64,000 nucleotides of DNA from Drosophila pseudoobscura (lineage: Eukaryota > Arthropoda > Insecta > Diptera > Drosophilidae): positions 1,860,001-1,924,000 of the forward strand of contig NC_046679.1 in assembly GCF_009870125.1 (NCBI RefSeq). The letters run 5' to 3'. Every line of letters begins with the position of its first letter. Position 1 is the stretch's first letter. The notes beneath the pieces are model-generated. The model saw nothing but the letters and a program-made list of their open reading frames with translations. It had not been told where the DNA came from and ran no database searches. Position numbers and translations under genes: made by a program. Of the stretch, positions 13,245 to 26,858 are shown piece by piece.

Positions 13245-13690
13245 CGGAGGGCAGATATCAGAAACTGATATTGGAGTTGCAAGAATTTCAATCAAATTTG
13301 ATGGGATTCAACTGAAACAAGTATCTAGTACTTCGATGATAATCTATGTGGGATAGAGAGCAACAGAGTCTACAGAGATAACAGAGAGGAGAGAGAGGAG
13401 GAGAAAGAGAGGAGAGCCCTGCTTCGAAGATCGACGCCAAGAAATTCGGTGGCAAAGTCTCAGAAAAGACGGGACCACGTCTATGAGGAATTATCTGAAT
13501 TCTCGGAACCTGTAGTTGGTTCAGTATTAGTGTCCTTCCAGAGGAGATGGCCACTTAAAAAAGAGGGACAAGGGACTCGATTTTAATACACAGATACTCA
13601 GGACTAGGACCTTCGAGGGTCAGAAATACTTCCTTGTAAGCAATGAGAACTCGTGGGCAGTACCCTTTGCAAGGGTATTGAAAAGAAGGA
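13245..13690. repeat. Possible degenerate non-coding mobile element bounded by ACCCTT hairpins
   Basis: Left limit is AATACCCTTGCGGAGGG, followed by the palindrome ATATCAG-AAA-CTGATAT (about 13255-13271). Right limit is ACCCTT-TGC-AAGGGT followed by ATTGAAAAG (about 13661-13685). Between them is AG-rich DNA without a coding frame. ATACCCTTGC(A)GAGGGTATT-like ends recur in non-coding repeat remnants across Drosophila genomes (from memory). No target-site duplication was confirmed, so the boundaries are provisional. Confidence 0.35.
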
Positions 13691-16600
13691 GGGACAAAAA
13701 AGAAGAGTCTCCCATTCGACTGCATTGCATGAATATTTATTTAACAATTTGGTTTTTCATTTTCCAGTTTCTGCTGTGGTGTGTGTGTGTGTAGAGTGCA
13801 CTTTGATAGTGTGCGTGCGTGGGGGATTGTCACGTCAATCATGCCCCACTCGGTTCTTTCTGTTGCACTAGTTATTGCCGCTGCTGTGAGGCATGCACTT
13901 CTCAAAAATACATGTTGCACCCATATGGAATATGGCATTTTTGGCTCTTTGTTTGCCGCCTTGTTGCACTCGATTTTCCCATTTTCCCATTCAGCTTTTC
14001 GTTGCTTTTGTGTTTCAGCTGCCACGAGTAATGTGTGTACTTCTGTGCGGACATGTGCGGCTGGCTGGCTCTGCCACGTGCGCCAGAGTACGTCGAGTGG
14101 AGGCTAAATGCATTTCGGTTGCAGCAATCGACGTTGCAACCGCCTGCCGCATCAGTTACGGGCAGGCGGCGGCGATGGCAGTTTAATTTCGTGCTGCAGC
14201 TGCTGCCCTGATGAGGTCGTTGAGTCGCAGTCGGAGAGATTTTTAAAAATCCATTACCGAGAGCTAAGGACCTTGCCTTTGGATCGTTAACAGGTCTGCG
14301 GAGCTGTGACAATCGAACTAGGATTCGCGGCTAAGTAACTTGTCTGCCCCCGCTTGGGGCACTGGGCCATAAAGTAGATTAAGTGGGCCCTCAAAGACAC
14401 GCAGTCGAGCTTGCCAAATTACCATAATTTTGATTGCCGAGTTACTTGCCACACACACACACACAGACAGAGACTTATGCGCTGAACAGATACTAGCTGC
14501 AGGCGGGAGGCGGGGCGGTGGCGGGGGCGGGGGCGGAGGTGAACATCAAATTGCAAATTGCGCGTACTAACTTGCAACATAAACTCGTTTATGCGACAGC
14601 CTCCGAGGAGGTACAGAGGTGCAGGGGAACAGGGGAACAGGGGAACAGAGGGGACTGTAGCAGACGCTGGCAAAGTGTTTTCTCACACATCGGTGTGTGA
14701 GTGTGTGTGTGTGTGGGAGTGTGCGTGTGTGCAGGGGCATCCACCATTTTCATGTACTCTGGCAACAATATTTTATGGGGCACACACCCATAAGTATGCC
14801 AGGCTTTTGCTTAGATGACTCGTCACTCGTCCCGTGTCTGCCGCTGCCGCTGCCTCTGCCGCTGCTGCTGCATGCTGCACGAAAGAGCAGTGGCAAGAAT
14901 GTATGCAAATTGCAGTTACATGTCGAAAATTTGCATTCGCCGCGCACCGTTATGAATAAATCACGCTCATAATGCATTTGATACACAGGAGAAATCGATG
15001 CTGTCGAGGTACTCTCTCACTCTTTGCCATCGCCATCTCGCATCCGGATCGGCATCCCCATGCCCCATGCCCCATCCCCATCCGCATCTGCAGCCCCATA
15101 TCCACATCCGCGTGCTAAGATTGTTGAGAGAGAAGATGGCCAAAAGGCAGCAGTGCAAACCGAGTTTTCCATTAAACATATTAAAAATGATCAAGAAAGA
15201 AATGCGCCGACTTCAAATTACTTCCGCGCCTCCCCAGCGGAAACGGAAGTGGCCCTGAGAAAGTCCTGAGGAGCAGGAAAAGGAAAGGAAAAGGCAAAAA
15301 GGAGCAGATGATAGGGGGATTTAACTTACTTCTTTTTTCATTACTTGTGATGCTTCGGCTGCTGCCAATGTAATTCCAATAGGTTAATATAAATTGCAAA
15401 TTACATTAAACAGATTATGGAGCACTCCGACGGAGGGACGGACGAGGGCGGCATCCTTGAGGCGGCTTACAGTCTACAGTCTACAGTCTCTGAGGGCACT
15501 TACTCCACGCTGCTCTCCCTCTCTCTCCCTGCGGGACAAGTGCTGTTAATTATTTGTCACTTAAGAGCCTCGACACATGCGGCAATCACAGCGGCAGGAG
15601 GCAGAAGGCAGGCGACAGGCGGCAGGAGGCAGGAGACTGACGCCAGAAGGCAGCGGTAAACAACAATAACGATGTGCTCGCATTAATAAAACATTAAATT
15701 CATTAAGTATGCACATAAATACATAAATGGAAACCGGGCGAAAATGAAAATGTTCACGTGGGAGGGAGTACTCGGTGCGAGAGGTGTGAGTAGGTGTCGC
15801 CGGGAATCCCCCTCGCCGAGGACTCGTAAAAGCGGCCGGGCAGAGGCTTTAATGGCCCCGGCCATTGGCATATTTATGAAGCCGAAGGCCTCCCTTATTT
15901 ATTGTTTTATACTTTTCCCGCAATGATCCTTTTCCTATTGTTTGCTCTTTCAATTTTTTGCCTTCGATTCTCGATTCTCGTTTCTTTTTTGGTTTTTTTC
16001 GGCTAAGCAATAAAGACATTTTTTGTCCGCTGGGGCATATAAATGTCCAAGTTAGTCAAACATCATGGAAAACCCTTTTCCTTTTTCCCTTTTCATCTCC
16101 ATGCTCCTGGGAGTAGCGACAGCGACCTTCAAAGGCCGCGTGCTGCATGAAATATGTCGCCACTCAGCTCCACTCCACTCCACTCCCCTCCACTCCACGG
16201 AGGGTCCATCCGCACCCGCACTCCGACGCTGGTCATTGGCATGCCCTGAATCGGAATCAGAGCAAGAATCAACGGAGTATCCATCATTCATATTCGCAGC
16301 TTACTGCGAAATTGATTTGCGGCCCGGGTTTGTCCTTGCCCGGCGGAAGCAGGCGAGATGGAATTCTGCCACCGCTTCGCCGGCATTTAAATTTTGCATT
16401 AAGTATGAGGCTCTCCGTCGCACGAACCCAGAAGATGTGGCACGTTAATGATGTCGGTAGCTGGGCCAGGCCGCCAGTCCTGCCAGACCCGCCGCCTGCC
16501 GCCCGTCGCTCTTGGCTGCGAGAAGGAGCCTGGCCAGGACCTGATTTATTATTGGCATGCTGTGCCATCTCGACTCGTTCCCACACTGCCGCAATTTTAT

Positions 16601-17006
16601 TATACCCTGGAATGGGTTATGCTGATTCTGGCCAGAGGATTGTACGTCTTTTTCTATGGAGACGAGTATAATGGAGGGGCTTTTGAGCACTCTCTTCTGG
16701 CATTCAAAAGCCACCCCATAAAAAGCCTGTACCAAAGAAATGTATGGACGTTACGATCAATCGCTTTGCCAGGGTATGTAAGGCTTCGGTGCCCTGATAT
16801 AGGCCTGCCTTTCTTGTTTCCTTTCATTTTTTTCTGGGGCATGGGGCATGGGGCATGGGGAACGTCGAGTGAAGTGGCAGTGGCACAGCTACTTTCCCTT
16901 TTGGCCAGCAACCTTTTTTACCCGCCTCTCCGCCCATATATATTCCGTTTTCGCTTTGTCTTTGCGGCCCAGCGTTTTGCCAAGTTTTTGTGTTGCTTTC
17001 GCATTT

Positions 17007-17055
17007 GGTTCTGGTTCTGGCTCTGGCTCTGGCTCCGGCTCTGGCTCCGGCTCTC
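17007..17055. repeat. (GGCTCT)n imperfect hexamer array
   Basis: About eight copies of GGTTCT, GGCTCT and GGCTCC. It is complementary in sense to the array at 17235-17285, so the two could pair as a long imperfect hairpin. Confidence 0.85.
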
Positions 17056-17234
17056 CTTTTTTAGGGCCTTGCCACTTGAAATTTGGACGCGCGTTGGTCC
17101 CTTGGCAGCCTCCGCGTTTATTGTGTGCCGTGCGGCTGTTTGCCGAAAAGCGGTTTATTTATTTATTTATGTTTTGCCGGGGGAAAAAAAGGGCACAGCA
17201 CAGGAAAGTACTTTTATTTTCGTATTTAGTACGC

Positions 17235-17285
17235 AGCCGGAGACGGAGCCGGAGCCGGAGTCGGAGCCGGAGACGGAGCTGAAGC
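17235..17285. repeat. (AGCCGG/AGACGG)n imperfect hexamer array
   Basis: About eight copies of GGAGCC, GGAGAC and GGAGTC. Opposite orientation to the array 180 bp to the left. Confidence 0.85.
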
Positions 17286-20200
17286 CTCCTCTTTCGGGAC
17301 GAACTTGACTCTTAACTCTTTGGGCTCCTTGTGGATGCTTTAGCGGGGGTTGACTGCCGCAAATTAAGATAAATATCTGCCGCTCAGCCAAATTTATTTC
17401 ACTCCAATTTTCGCTAAAAATCGGAAACTTTCGGCCACAGGCAGCCGGCAACAACTTTTATGATTATGACCTTATAGATACATACTCGTAGATATTTCTG
17501 ACATTTCTGCTAATGGAGGAGGACTGCCTTCGAGGCTTCGGAGGAGCCGCCACTCAGGCACGTACTCGGTGGGCCAGTAAAGCAATTAGTTCAATTGTCA
17601 TCTTGGCAGCCAGTCTTCTCTCCAAAATTGTTGCCAATTTCATTAACTTGTAAAAGGGCGTCGAAGTTTTCCGACGAAAACGAAAACTTTTCCGGCAAAC
17701 TGGCAGCCGGCACGTAGGAAAATCGAAAGAGAAAAAAAAACTAGAGAGGGAATTCTCCACCGAAGACAGTACAAATATTGATTGCAATTTAATGCTGATT
17801 GGAAATGGAGAATTATTACAAAATACGAGTATGTATATCTGAATCCAGTAAATATGTGCGTTTTGTGCGTTAAGAGCAATCTGTTTCCCCATTTTAATCT
17901 CGTGCGCATTTTAATTGAATCCCGAGCTTAGCCACAAATGCGCAATTAATTGAAATGTCCCCAGTGCCAGGAGACAGTCGAGGTGGCAGGGGCACGGGGG
18001 AGTTTTGGAGGGGCTCCCAATCGAAGAGCTAATCGTATTAGCTCCACATTTTCCATCCACTGCCGCTCCAATGAAGCGTGCTGCAAATTATATGCGAATT
18101 CTTGGCTCAAATTCAAATTCAAATTCAAATTCGAATTCCACTTTGTTGTTCATCCTTACGACATTTTGAGTGGCAACACTTGGGTTGCGGGTTTTGGGTC
18201 TCGGTTATGGTTACGGTTACGGCACAGCCGCACATAAATACTAATTAATGCTAAAGTTTTGGGTCTAATTAACAAGGGATATAATTTAATGGGCTGGTTT
18301 ATGCGCTTGAGCAGGCCAGGCAGCCCTCAAAGAAGTATCTAAAACCCATCGAGCGGGGATTTATGAGCACCGAAAATATTCTCTCACAGTCTCTTGAAGG
18401 ATTCAACCATTTCCCATGTCGCATGTCGCATGTTCCACGTCCCGTGCTTCCCGGAAGCAGCTGCAGAAAATAAATCGCAAAATATGGGGAGACTGTCCAG
18501 CAGTTAACCTTCGAACTTTTGCCAAGCGCTTCCTTTTTCCTTTTTCTGTGTGCATTTTTCAAGGGGAATCGCATAAATATTCAAGTCCAAAACTCGCACA
18601 CACACACACACACACGCACGTGTACGTGTACGTGTACGTGCATATGTATATATGTAGTATCCACATGCAGTGCATGCACAGGACGCTGGGAGCTGACTTT
18701 GGTGGTTCCCTCCTGGCCCTGGGGCCCATTTATCAAACGTTGCTTTTGACATTGCGCACATCCTGCGGAAAATTAAGACACTGTCTGGCACGCTTCCTAA
18801 CCAATTTAAGAGTGCCATTTTTTTCATCTACCAGCTGCCTTCCTTCCGCTGCCTCTGCCTCTGCCTCTCTGTTTTCCACCAAAGTTGCATTCAAGAGCTT
18901 TCCTTTTGGCCATTCTTCATGCATGCAGCAGCCCCAGCAGCACCAGCATATGCGCTGCATCCTCGGGAAATTTGGTGAGTGAGCAGCAGCTTTTGGCTCG
19001 ACTTGGCCCGATCTGGCCGATGCCAGTGGCAGTGGCAGTGGCAATTTCGCCTCTGCTGGTAACTGGCCCGCAGAATTTTGTGGCGACTGGCCATTTAAGC
19101 CAATTAACACAGCGCACGGTGCGGGGGTCAGGCAGCAGCCGGGGGACAGCTCAAGTTTTCTGGTCAACTCCGTTCGCAGCAATCAATTCGGCAGGCGGTG
19201 CCGGAGGGGCAATCGAGCATTAACGAGCCAGTGCTGAGCAGGGATAAGATACCGAAGATGTCCGATGTCCCGCATAAGGAAGGGGCCATCCTTAAGCAGT
19301 TGAAGTGGCGACAGGGAATCGAAATCTTGGCAGGAATGGCAATACACACAACCAGAGTTCCTCGCTCTTGCTATAAGGATCATCTGCAGAGAACACCTTG
19401 AATTGCACAACACTGACTGTGGTGCCCCATCGCCAGCAGCAGCGCCTCTGTGCCACATTCCTGCTGGCTCGTTTGCTCGATTGTTCGATGTGCCCAAATG
19501 CATTTCAATTAAAACATATTTAAGGGGCTTTAACGAGCCGAATCGGCCAGGCCTGGCCTGGCCTGGCCTGCATCCTCGTCGCCCCACGATGGGGTCCTGG
19601 GAGCCATTCATCAGCGGTCGCTCCGGGCGGGCCGAAATGTGGGGGTGGCCATCGATTATGTCACTGCATCTCCTCGCTGTTAATCATCCGCTGCACCTGG
19701 TCAATGGATTCAATGGGGGACGGCAGTACACGTGGGCCATGTGGGCCATGTCAATGGGTTGCCTTGGGGTCGTGCACTCTTCAAAGGACCAGTATGCAAA
19801 GTGCCGGGGAGATGGGATGGCTGATGGGATCATAGGATCACCTTTCAGCTGTCCGAGTTATTTAATGAAATGGATACTCTGCACACAGACTCCGCCCCGT
19901 CCGCTCCACTCTGCTGCGAAGAGTCCTCGGCGCGGCCTGGTCTCTCAGGCATGGCCTGCTCTTGTCGGCAAATCCCTACAGCTTTGTTTCCCCGTCATTA
20001 TTTTCGTATTAAGTGCGCGAACATGCCAGCTGCACCATGCCAGCGTCATGTAGCCGCCATGTTGCAGGCGTCTTTTGGTGTATCGTTTAAGTTACTTGAA
20101 GCGTGCTGTAAGCCTGCCCGAAACCTCAACTACCGACAGATACATATTTGATTTCTCGTAACTATGCGAAAGTGTGTGGCTTTGACTTCGGGAAGCCCTT

Positions 20201-20790
20201 AAAATATTTCGCTTGAAGAGCTTTCGGTGTTCATGTATGGCAGAAACCGAAGGGGCAGCTGCGTTCGGCTCCTCTTTAGAATTCTTCTTCCTGAATAAGG
20301 AATATATCTGCCACTTAGAGGGTATAAATGAACCAAGGCAGACCGAACCTGTAACATTCCGAGTGTAAGATTAGACGGCATTAGATGGTGAAAAAGTATC
20401 CGGGCTCTCATTGGCATTGGCATGCCATGCCCGTGATGTTGTTGAAATTTAATTTACACCTTTGCACGTACGCAACAAGCACCAGGACCAACACACACAC
20501 ACACACACACAGACAGAGACCACCACACATATAAATAAGCTCCGGCACACATGTGGCTGATGATGGGGCCCTGGCAATCAGCAGTGGCTCGATGGGGCAG
20601 GGCTCCTCTACTGCTTCCAGAAACCGCAACAACGCCCGCAGTGCACAAAAAGTTTTCTTTTGCAATTTAGCTTGTTGCTCTTTTGGAATACCCTTCGGAG
20701 TGAGTACTGAGATTTATTCCAAATGTTTGCCAGGCCTATATTTAAGGTAAATATTCGGTTTTTAAATGTCAACAAAGTACAAATTAAATA

Positions 20791-20840
20791 GAATAGAATA
20801 GAATAGAATAGAATAGAATAGAATAGAATAGAATAGAATA
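20791..20840. repeat. (GAATA)10 perfect pentanucleotide microsatellite
   Basis: Ten exact GAATA units, followed by G and a new sequence type (AT-rich, with AATAAA-like words). It marks a change in local composition. Confidence 0.97.
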
Positions 20841-23800
20841 GTAGGGATAACCCCCTATTAACCCCAACCTAGCTTATATTAATAATCCATGAATGTACGG
20901 CCACTCTAGAAGAACGGACACGGACAAATAAAAATATAAAACATCTAAGAAGTAACTTTATTTCACTCTCACACGTTTATAAAGTTCGTATTATCCGGGC
21001 TTGAGTATATAAAAAAGAATATTTTAACTATAGAGAGAAAAACTCATACGGAAAATACAAGGCTGCATCCTGTCCACATCGTCCAATTCCAATGGTCGCA
21101 GCAGCCAGAGTTAGCCATACGCACAGAAAACTCCGGGAGCTCCCTCAGCCGGAGTCGGAGTAGTAGCAGCAGATCGATCCACTAGCAATAGCATCACCAC
21201 CACCACTTGTGGCTCTTGCCGCACCGCATCCCGATGATGATAGGACGCACATGCTGCTCCTGGGCCAAGATGCGCATTCAGCAGATCTCTCCTCCGCCGA
21301 GATCAGAAGATTTGAAAGCTTCGCAGGGAACCACAAATTTCACGTCTCCAGTTTAGATTATAGAATTACAGGGTTTTATTGTTACCTGCCTCATCCAAGG
21401 ACGGTAAATATTTATGTTAGCCATCGAATTGTTTACAAAATCGATAATTTTTTTGGAACTTATCGAAAAGAACACAAAGAAAAAGGACCAAAGAACCGAA
21501 AAAATCCTACTTGTGACACTATTTCGTTGCGGGGGTTTAAGTACGCTCCGAGGAGAAGGAAGTACACTTCTTGGGTAGGAAAGAATCGGTAGGTTTAAAT
21601 TCGACCTGAAGGTGGGAAGGAAGGAAGGGGAAAATTTATTTAGCAAGGACCACTTCAAAATATGGGTGTGGTGGTGCCATGTGCTTTTTGAGCCAGTCAG
21701 CTGTTGCTCCTCTTGCTTGGGCCTAACGCGTCAGAGTAGTCCTAATGCCTTCTTTCGGCGCAGCTGGGAGTGTGCTCTCCATTCGTTGCAATATATTTAT
21801 TCTAAAAATGAAAATATTTATTTTAAATATTAAATATTCTTCAATCCAATATTTACATCGGTTAAAAGCGAGTAAAAGTAAACCAAAAAACCTGATGAAA
21901 ACATTTTCTTTCAACAATTTGAGCTCTCGAAGTGGAAATATCAACATTTCCGGATTGTAGTCCAAAAGGGTATCCTCAGCTGCGGCCCGGGAATTAGCCT
22001 TTTTTGTCGGGGTTTTTTCCTTTCTTGATGTTGCTGCCCGTGGTATTTTTCTTGTACATGCGTCGGAGGTGGCCGGGCTGTCGGTGGTTTGTGTGCGGTT
22101 ATATTTGACTTTTGCCCCCGTGCGGGTATGTGCCTCGTATTTGCGGCACTGCTAATGCATGTCGATGCCAATAAAGGCGTCACTTGCGGTCTGCTCCGCC
22201 CTCCGCCCTGCGCCCTGCGCCCTCTGCCCTCTCCCCCTCCCTCTTGGTGTTTATCTTGCTGTTCACACCTGCAAAAACTTCTCGACGAAGCAGAAATTTT
22301 CCTCCTTTTGTACGGCAGTTTCCCCACCCATCCGCACCCAGCCCCGCAGGTACTCATCATCACCATTCCTTTAGAAATTCGTGTAAATTGAATTTATTGA
22401 GGCGTGCGCGTGTGTGCGTAGTTGATGGCGCTCCAGAGCTGCAAATTGGCTCCGAGACCATTCACGTTTACGAGGCGACGGGTGCCACTTTCGAGAGCTG
22501 GCCTCGATCGGGCCTTCCGGCAACAGCTGCCGCTGCAGTCCAGCTTAATTTGCTGACCAGCTGATGCTGCCGCCTCCCCAAAAGAGAAATGAGAAATTCC
22601 CCAGCGCTAATAGGCAACTTGTTACGCCTCGCAAAAGTTATGCTATGAAATTTATATTAAATGTTACTTTCGCCATTGGACAATGCCGGACAGGGGGAGG
22701 GGCGGCTAAAGGACAGTCCTCCCCGATCCGCCTGCTGCTGGCAACAGATTGCATTCAAAATTGGAGCACAAAAACCCGTCGAGCTTTGCAGGGCAGGAAG
22801 GAAGTCATCTTTTATAGTGCCAGCTTACAGTTTTGTGCAAAAGTTCTCCTTCGGAAAAGTAGCAGGAAAGTCGCGAGACAGCGCTGGCCTTGTGACTTTC
22901 CCTCATCCAACCAGCACACCTCCCAGATCCGCCCAGATCCCACGCGGCGGGGCGGTGCCCAGAAACTTGTTAAAGTGCAAAGTGCTGGCGCTATGTAAGA
23001 GTCTCTGATTAACATAATCCCTTGCAGCGGGCGTGCGACAGTGACAGCTGCAGCTTCGGCTTCGGCATCGAGTTCAGCCTCCCCTCCTGACCCAGCCCCA
23101 ACCCCAGCCCCAGCCCCAGACCTGCTCTGCTTGTGGGTGCAGCTAAAAGTTGGCAAAGGTTAGTTAAGCATTTTAATAAGAGCCAAATGAATTGTAAGCA
23201 CTTGTCAAATGTCTTGTCACCCCTGCCCCCGCCCTCAGCCACCGAATCTTTGTTAACCTGCTTCGTTGTGTGTTTTATAGGGCACAAAATTTAATTTCCT
23301 CAACACCCAACCACAAAAAACGATAAGTGAAGAGGAAAAGCGAGGCACGCAAAAGGGAAAAAGATGCGGAAGAGGGATTCCAGGAGCGGCATGTAATGAA
23401 GTTTTGCGCTCAATCAACTTTAATGAGAATTATGCCGGCGGCAGGGCAAAGACAACTGTCAAAGACCATGTCAACAGCGTGCTAGCAAACGGCATCCTCA
23501 CCGACCAGGTGTATCCCATTTCCGATGGCCAAGGATGATGAATGTCCGGGCCTGCCACTCGCATTGGAAGCCAAATCAGGCAGATCTAATTGGCAGAATC
23601 ATGGGCCAGTATGTGCGTTGTCTTGCCCTCTTTTATTACTTAAGTTATGCATTTCCACACGGCGAACTTTATCAATGAATTTTAACAGAGCCTCTGTTAA
23701 GCTCGGCAGCGACTCTGCTTTAAGGCACTGCACACTAACAGCCGCACGCGACTGCTGGGACTGTTCGGTAACAGCACTCAGGGCCCACTCTATGAGGCGC

Positions 23801-26800
23801 GTTCAAGGTCATTGTTTGACACATTTACAGCTCTAACATTGGCTGTGGCTGCAGCCGCTGCTGTGCTAGATGTGGGTGCGGTTGAGTGAGTTGTTTTGCT
23901 TGAGCTTAAATACGAGTTTGAGCATTACATTTGAGGGCCCGTTGCCACTCCTTCAGCCTGCTCGAAGACTTGGCCAAAAATGTGAGATGTGAGGGGGTCG
24001 TTCTGTGTCGCTATTTGTGTGGGTGGCTGTGGCGGCCCTTCAGCTGGTTTTACTTAGGCCTATTCCGTATTTTGGCCATGTCATGAATATGCTGCCAGCG
24101 CTTAAGGAACACAAAGCACACACCCACACACAGAATAGACACTCACACACAGGCAGACACATCGATTCGTGGCAAATGGCAGCGCGCATGAAAAGCATTT
24201 TTCATCAACATGAATTTCCCGCCAGACATTTGCTTTGTTCTTCCTTTCCTTGGTGTCCTTCTGCTGCTGCCGTTGCCCCTGCTTCCCACTTGCCGCTTTT
24301 TTGACAACGATTTCATAACTTTTTCCTGTCTTCATTATCCTTATTATCGCTTTAGACTCCGACACCCCGCCTCACTCCACTCCCAATTGGGGCATTCTTT
24401 CGCCTTTTTGGATATTGGGAAACTGGGAGGGAAGCTGTGATGATGCGAATAGTATTGCTGGAAGCGCTGGAGACAATTCCCCATTTGCGGCCCCACACTT
24501 TACCTGAACTTGGGACAAAGTCAGGGCAAGGCTCAAGGAATTCGCTCCATCATCATATTCATCATCTTTCCCCCGCCAAAGATGGCCGGGCACAAGTACA
24601 ATCTCTGGAGAATCATCTCTGGCCTCATTATCTAAAGTGAAATTATTGATCAGCTTCTGGGGAAAAACAATGTGCTAGAGATTTCCGTGTAGTCTGGTTG
24701 GTGGTCCTGGGGAAACTCTTTCACAATGGAATCTATCCGCACAGGCACCGGATACGTTGAGATTTCCTTGAAATTGCCCTGAAACTTGCCCCACACGGCG
24801 GACGGCCCTAGTTGCAGCTGCAGCTGCCTCGCTTGCGTGCCTCGTCTATTCCCTGCCTGTTATATAATCTTTATTGTATTATTTTAATTTTAGAAAACTA
24901 AGTTTGTAGCTTGGGGCCCAAGGCAGCGTGAAGGTTCTCGCCAGGCAGCAGGAAGCCAGGGGGTAGGTAGGGTCAGGTAACGGTAAACCAGGAGCTTGCC
25001 TGGCAATCAAACAAACGATGCCCCCATTCCCAGTCCCGTTCCCATTGCCGGACCCATTCCCAGACGAGATGGAGCTCCAGGTTGAATGAAAGTTCGTCCT
25101 ATGCCGAGATTGTAGTTTGTATTCAATCAAAAGTTTCAATTTTGCTGTGGCGCTCATAAAATGTTGGCCACCGACCCATCCTCCATCCTCCATCCCACAT
25201 CCTATCCGGCTGGCTGACCTCTTGCCAGCCATCGGACTTTGGCTCCTGCTCGGGCTGGGGCTGGGGCTGTGGCAGGGTCTGGGGCTCCAGTTCCAGTTTG
25301 GCAAACTATGCGTAGTATTGCTTTAATGACGCCCTGCCCCTGGCTGCACCCTTGGCCAAAAGGTTTCTCTTTCTGTCTGCCCAAGATTTTTCCTCTTATT
25401 TTTGGTTCGTGGAAAACTTTAATTTGGAAACTATTCGAAGGGTCCGCAGCCAGACAGACGACGTCTTTTCCTTGGGTGTGTGTGGGACGAAGCCAAGAAG
25501 AATTTAATTTGTTTTTAATTTTGTGTAGACGCGTGTCCACGACCACGGAGAAAATATAGATGGAAAAGTGAGAAAATAGAACAGGGAAAATAAAAATAAA
25601 AAGCTAGCGAGCGGGCACGAGTGAAAATTGAAATTAAATTCATTTGAAATGAAAATTTTCATCCAATAAACGGGAAAAGAGAAATAAATCCTCAATGAAT
25701 TTCCATTCGCCAGCAGATCAGATATTCCCGTAGACAAATACTGGTGTATGTGATGGTACCCCGTGCAGGCGATTAATGTTCAATCAGTGCGCTCAACGCC
25801 TGCTGTGGTGCGGCACATCAGTCGCTGATTGCTGGCATTTTTGAGCAATTAAAAGTTTTCAGATCCCCGACAGCTGCGGCTCAAGATGCGAATACCGGCT
25901 GGCTGCAGTTCGGAATCATGTTCAATTGGTGGGGCTTAATAAATATTTAACCATAAGCCCCTTTCGCCCGTTAATTACTGTGCGAACGGAAACAGTTTGT
26001 GACTTGTGGCTAATTGTGGCCTCGTGTTTCTTCTTGGTTGAGAAGCCGTTTCTTTGGCCTTTCGAACTACTGAAAAGCTTTATTCTCGTTCCGCTTTCAT
26101 TAGAGCTGCCACAAATGAAGCAAATTAACAACGAAAACAATACAGAATGTGAAATGAAAATGCATATTCTTGCTGCAAACTTGTTGCAGCCAGAGCAAAG
26201 AGCTCCCTGTTGGCATTACAGCTTAATGAGCTCCCATGCGTTCGGGGGCACGTGGTAGCAACAGCATCATTAGCTGTGATTTGCCATACATACATACATA
26301 TATGTATATGTATTCCTTTATGGCATGGGCCAGGACTCAGGTTGGGCTCCGAATTCTACACGTGCAACTCCATTAGCAGCTGCCAGAGCTAAGCGCCCGA
26401 GCGTTCAAGCGCATAGAGGCACGCCACACACTCACTACGGGGCGTATGAGCAATATGTGCAACAATTGAAAAGCGCCCGGATTTAAGTAGCTGTTAAGCA
26501 AGTCGAGCAACAACATCGGCAAACTTCCCCCTGGATCCTGGATCCTGGATACCGGCTCCAGGAGCTTGGCGACAATTGTAGCCGTAATTAAAGTTAATTG
26601 CAGCCAAGCGCTTGGCTCCCTCCGAACGAACGTTGTATATCCCGCCTGGCTCGGCCCAGTGGGAGTCCGGCCAGGCTAGGACGGAGGACGGAGGACAGAG
26701 CACTCCCTTTCAGGAGCTCATTACGGTAAATGCACATAGCTCAAGTGCAATTAATTTTGCGTAGTACCCCGAAAAATATGCAATAAAAATAGTTGCCAGC

Positions 26801-26823
26801 ACATAAATGAATGGCCCAGGAAC

Positions 26824-26858
26824 CACAGCCACAGCCAGAGCCAGAGCCAGAGCCAGCC
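26824..26858. repeat. (CCACAG/CCAGAG)n hexamer array
   Basis: Five to six units of ACAGCC/AGAGCC type. It belongs to the same family of words as the arrays at 17.2 and 30.4 kb. Confidence 0.8.

Larger units (their letters stand above)
9986..20790. other. Gene-free intergenic DNA downstream of Vha55
   Basis: No protein, tRNA or transposon coding sequence recognised on either strand. Contents are mixed-composition DNA with CCATAAA/TTTATGG-type words, short tandem repeats (12846-12874, 14620-14650, 17007-17055, 17235-17285, 18600-18640, 20488-20511) and a possible degenerate mobile element at 13245-13690. Long frames such as 16448-17308 are dominated by repeat-coded Leu/Trp or Ser/Arg runs and are not credible genes. 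Confidence 0.6.

Noticed and set aside
16448..17308. 286-codon plus-strand frame
   Set aside because: Its Trp/Leu- and Glu/Pro-rich runs come from the two hexamer arrays; no family resemblance and overlapping equally long frames on both strands.
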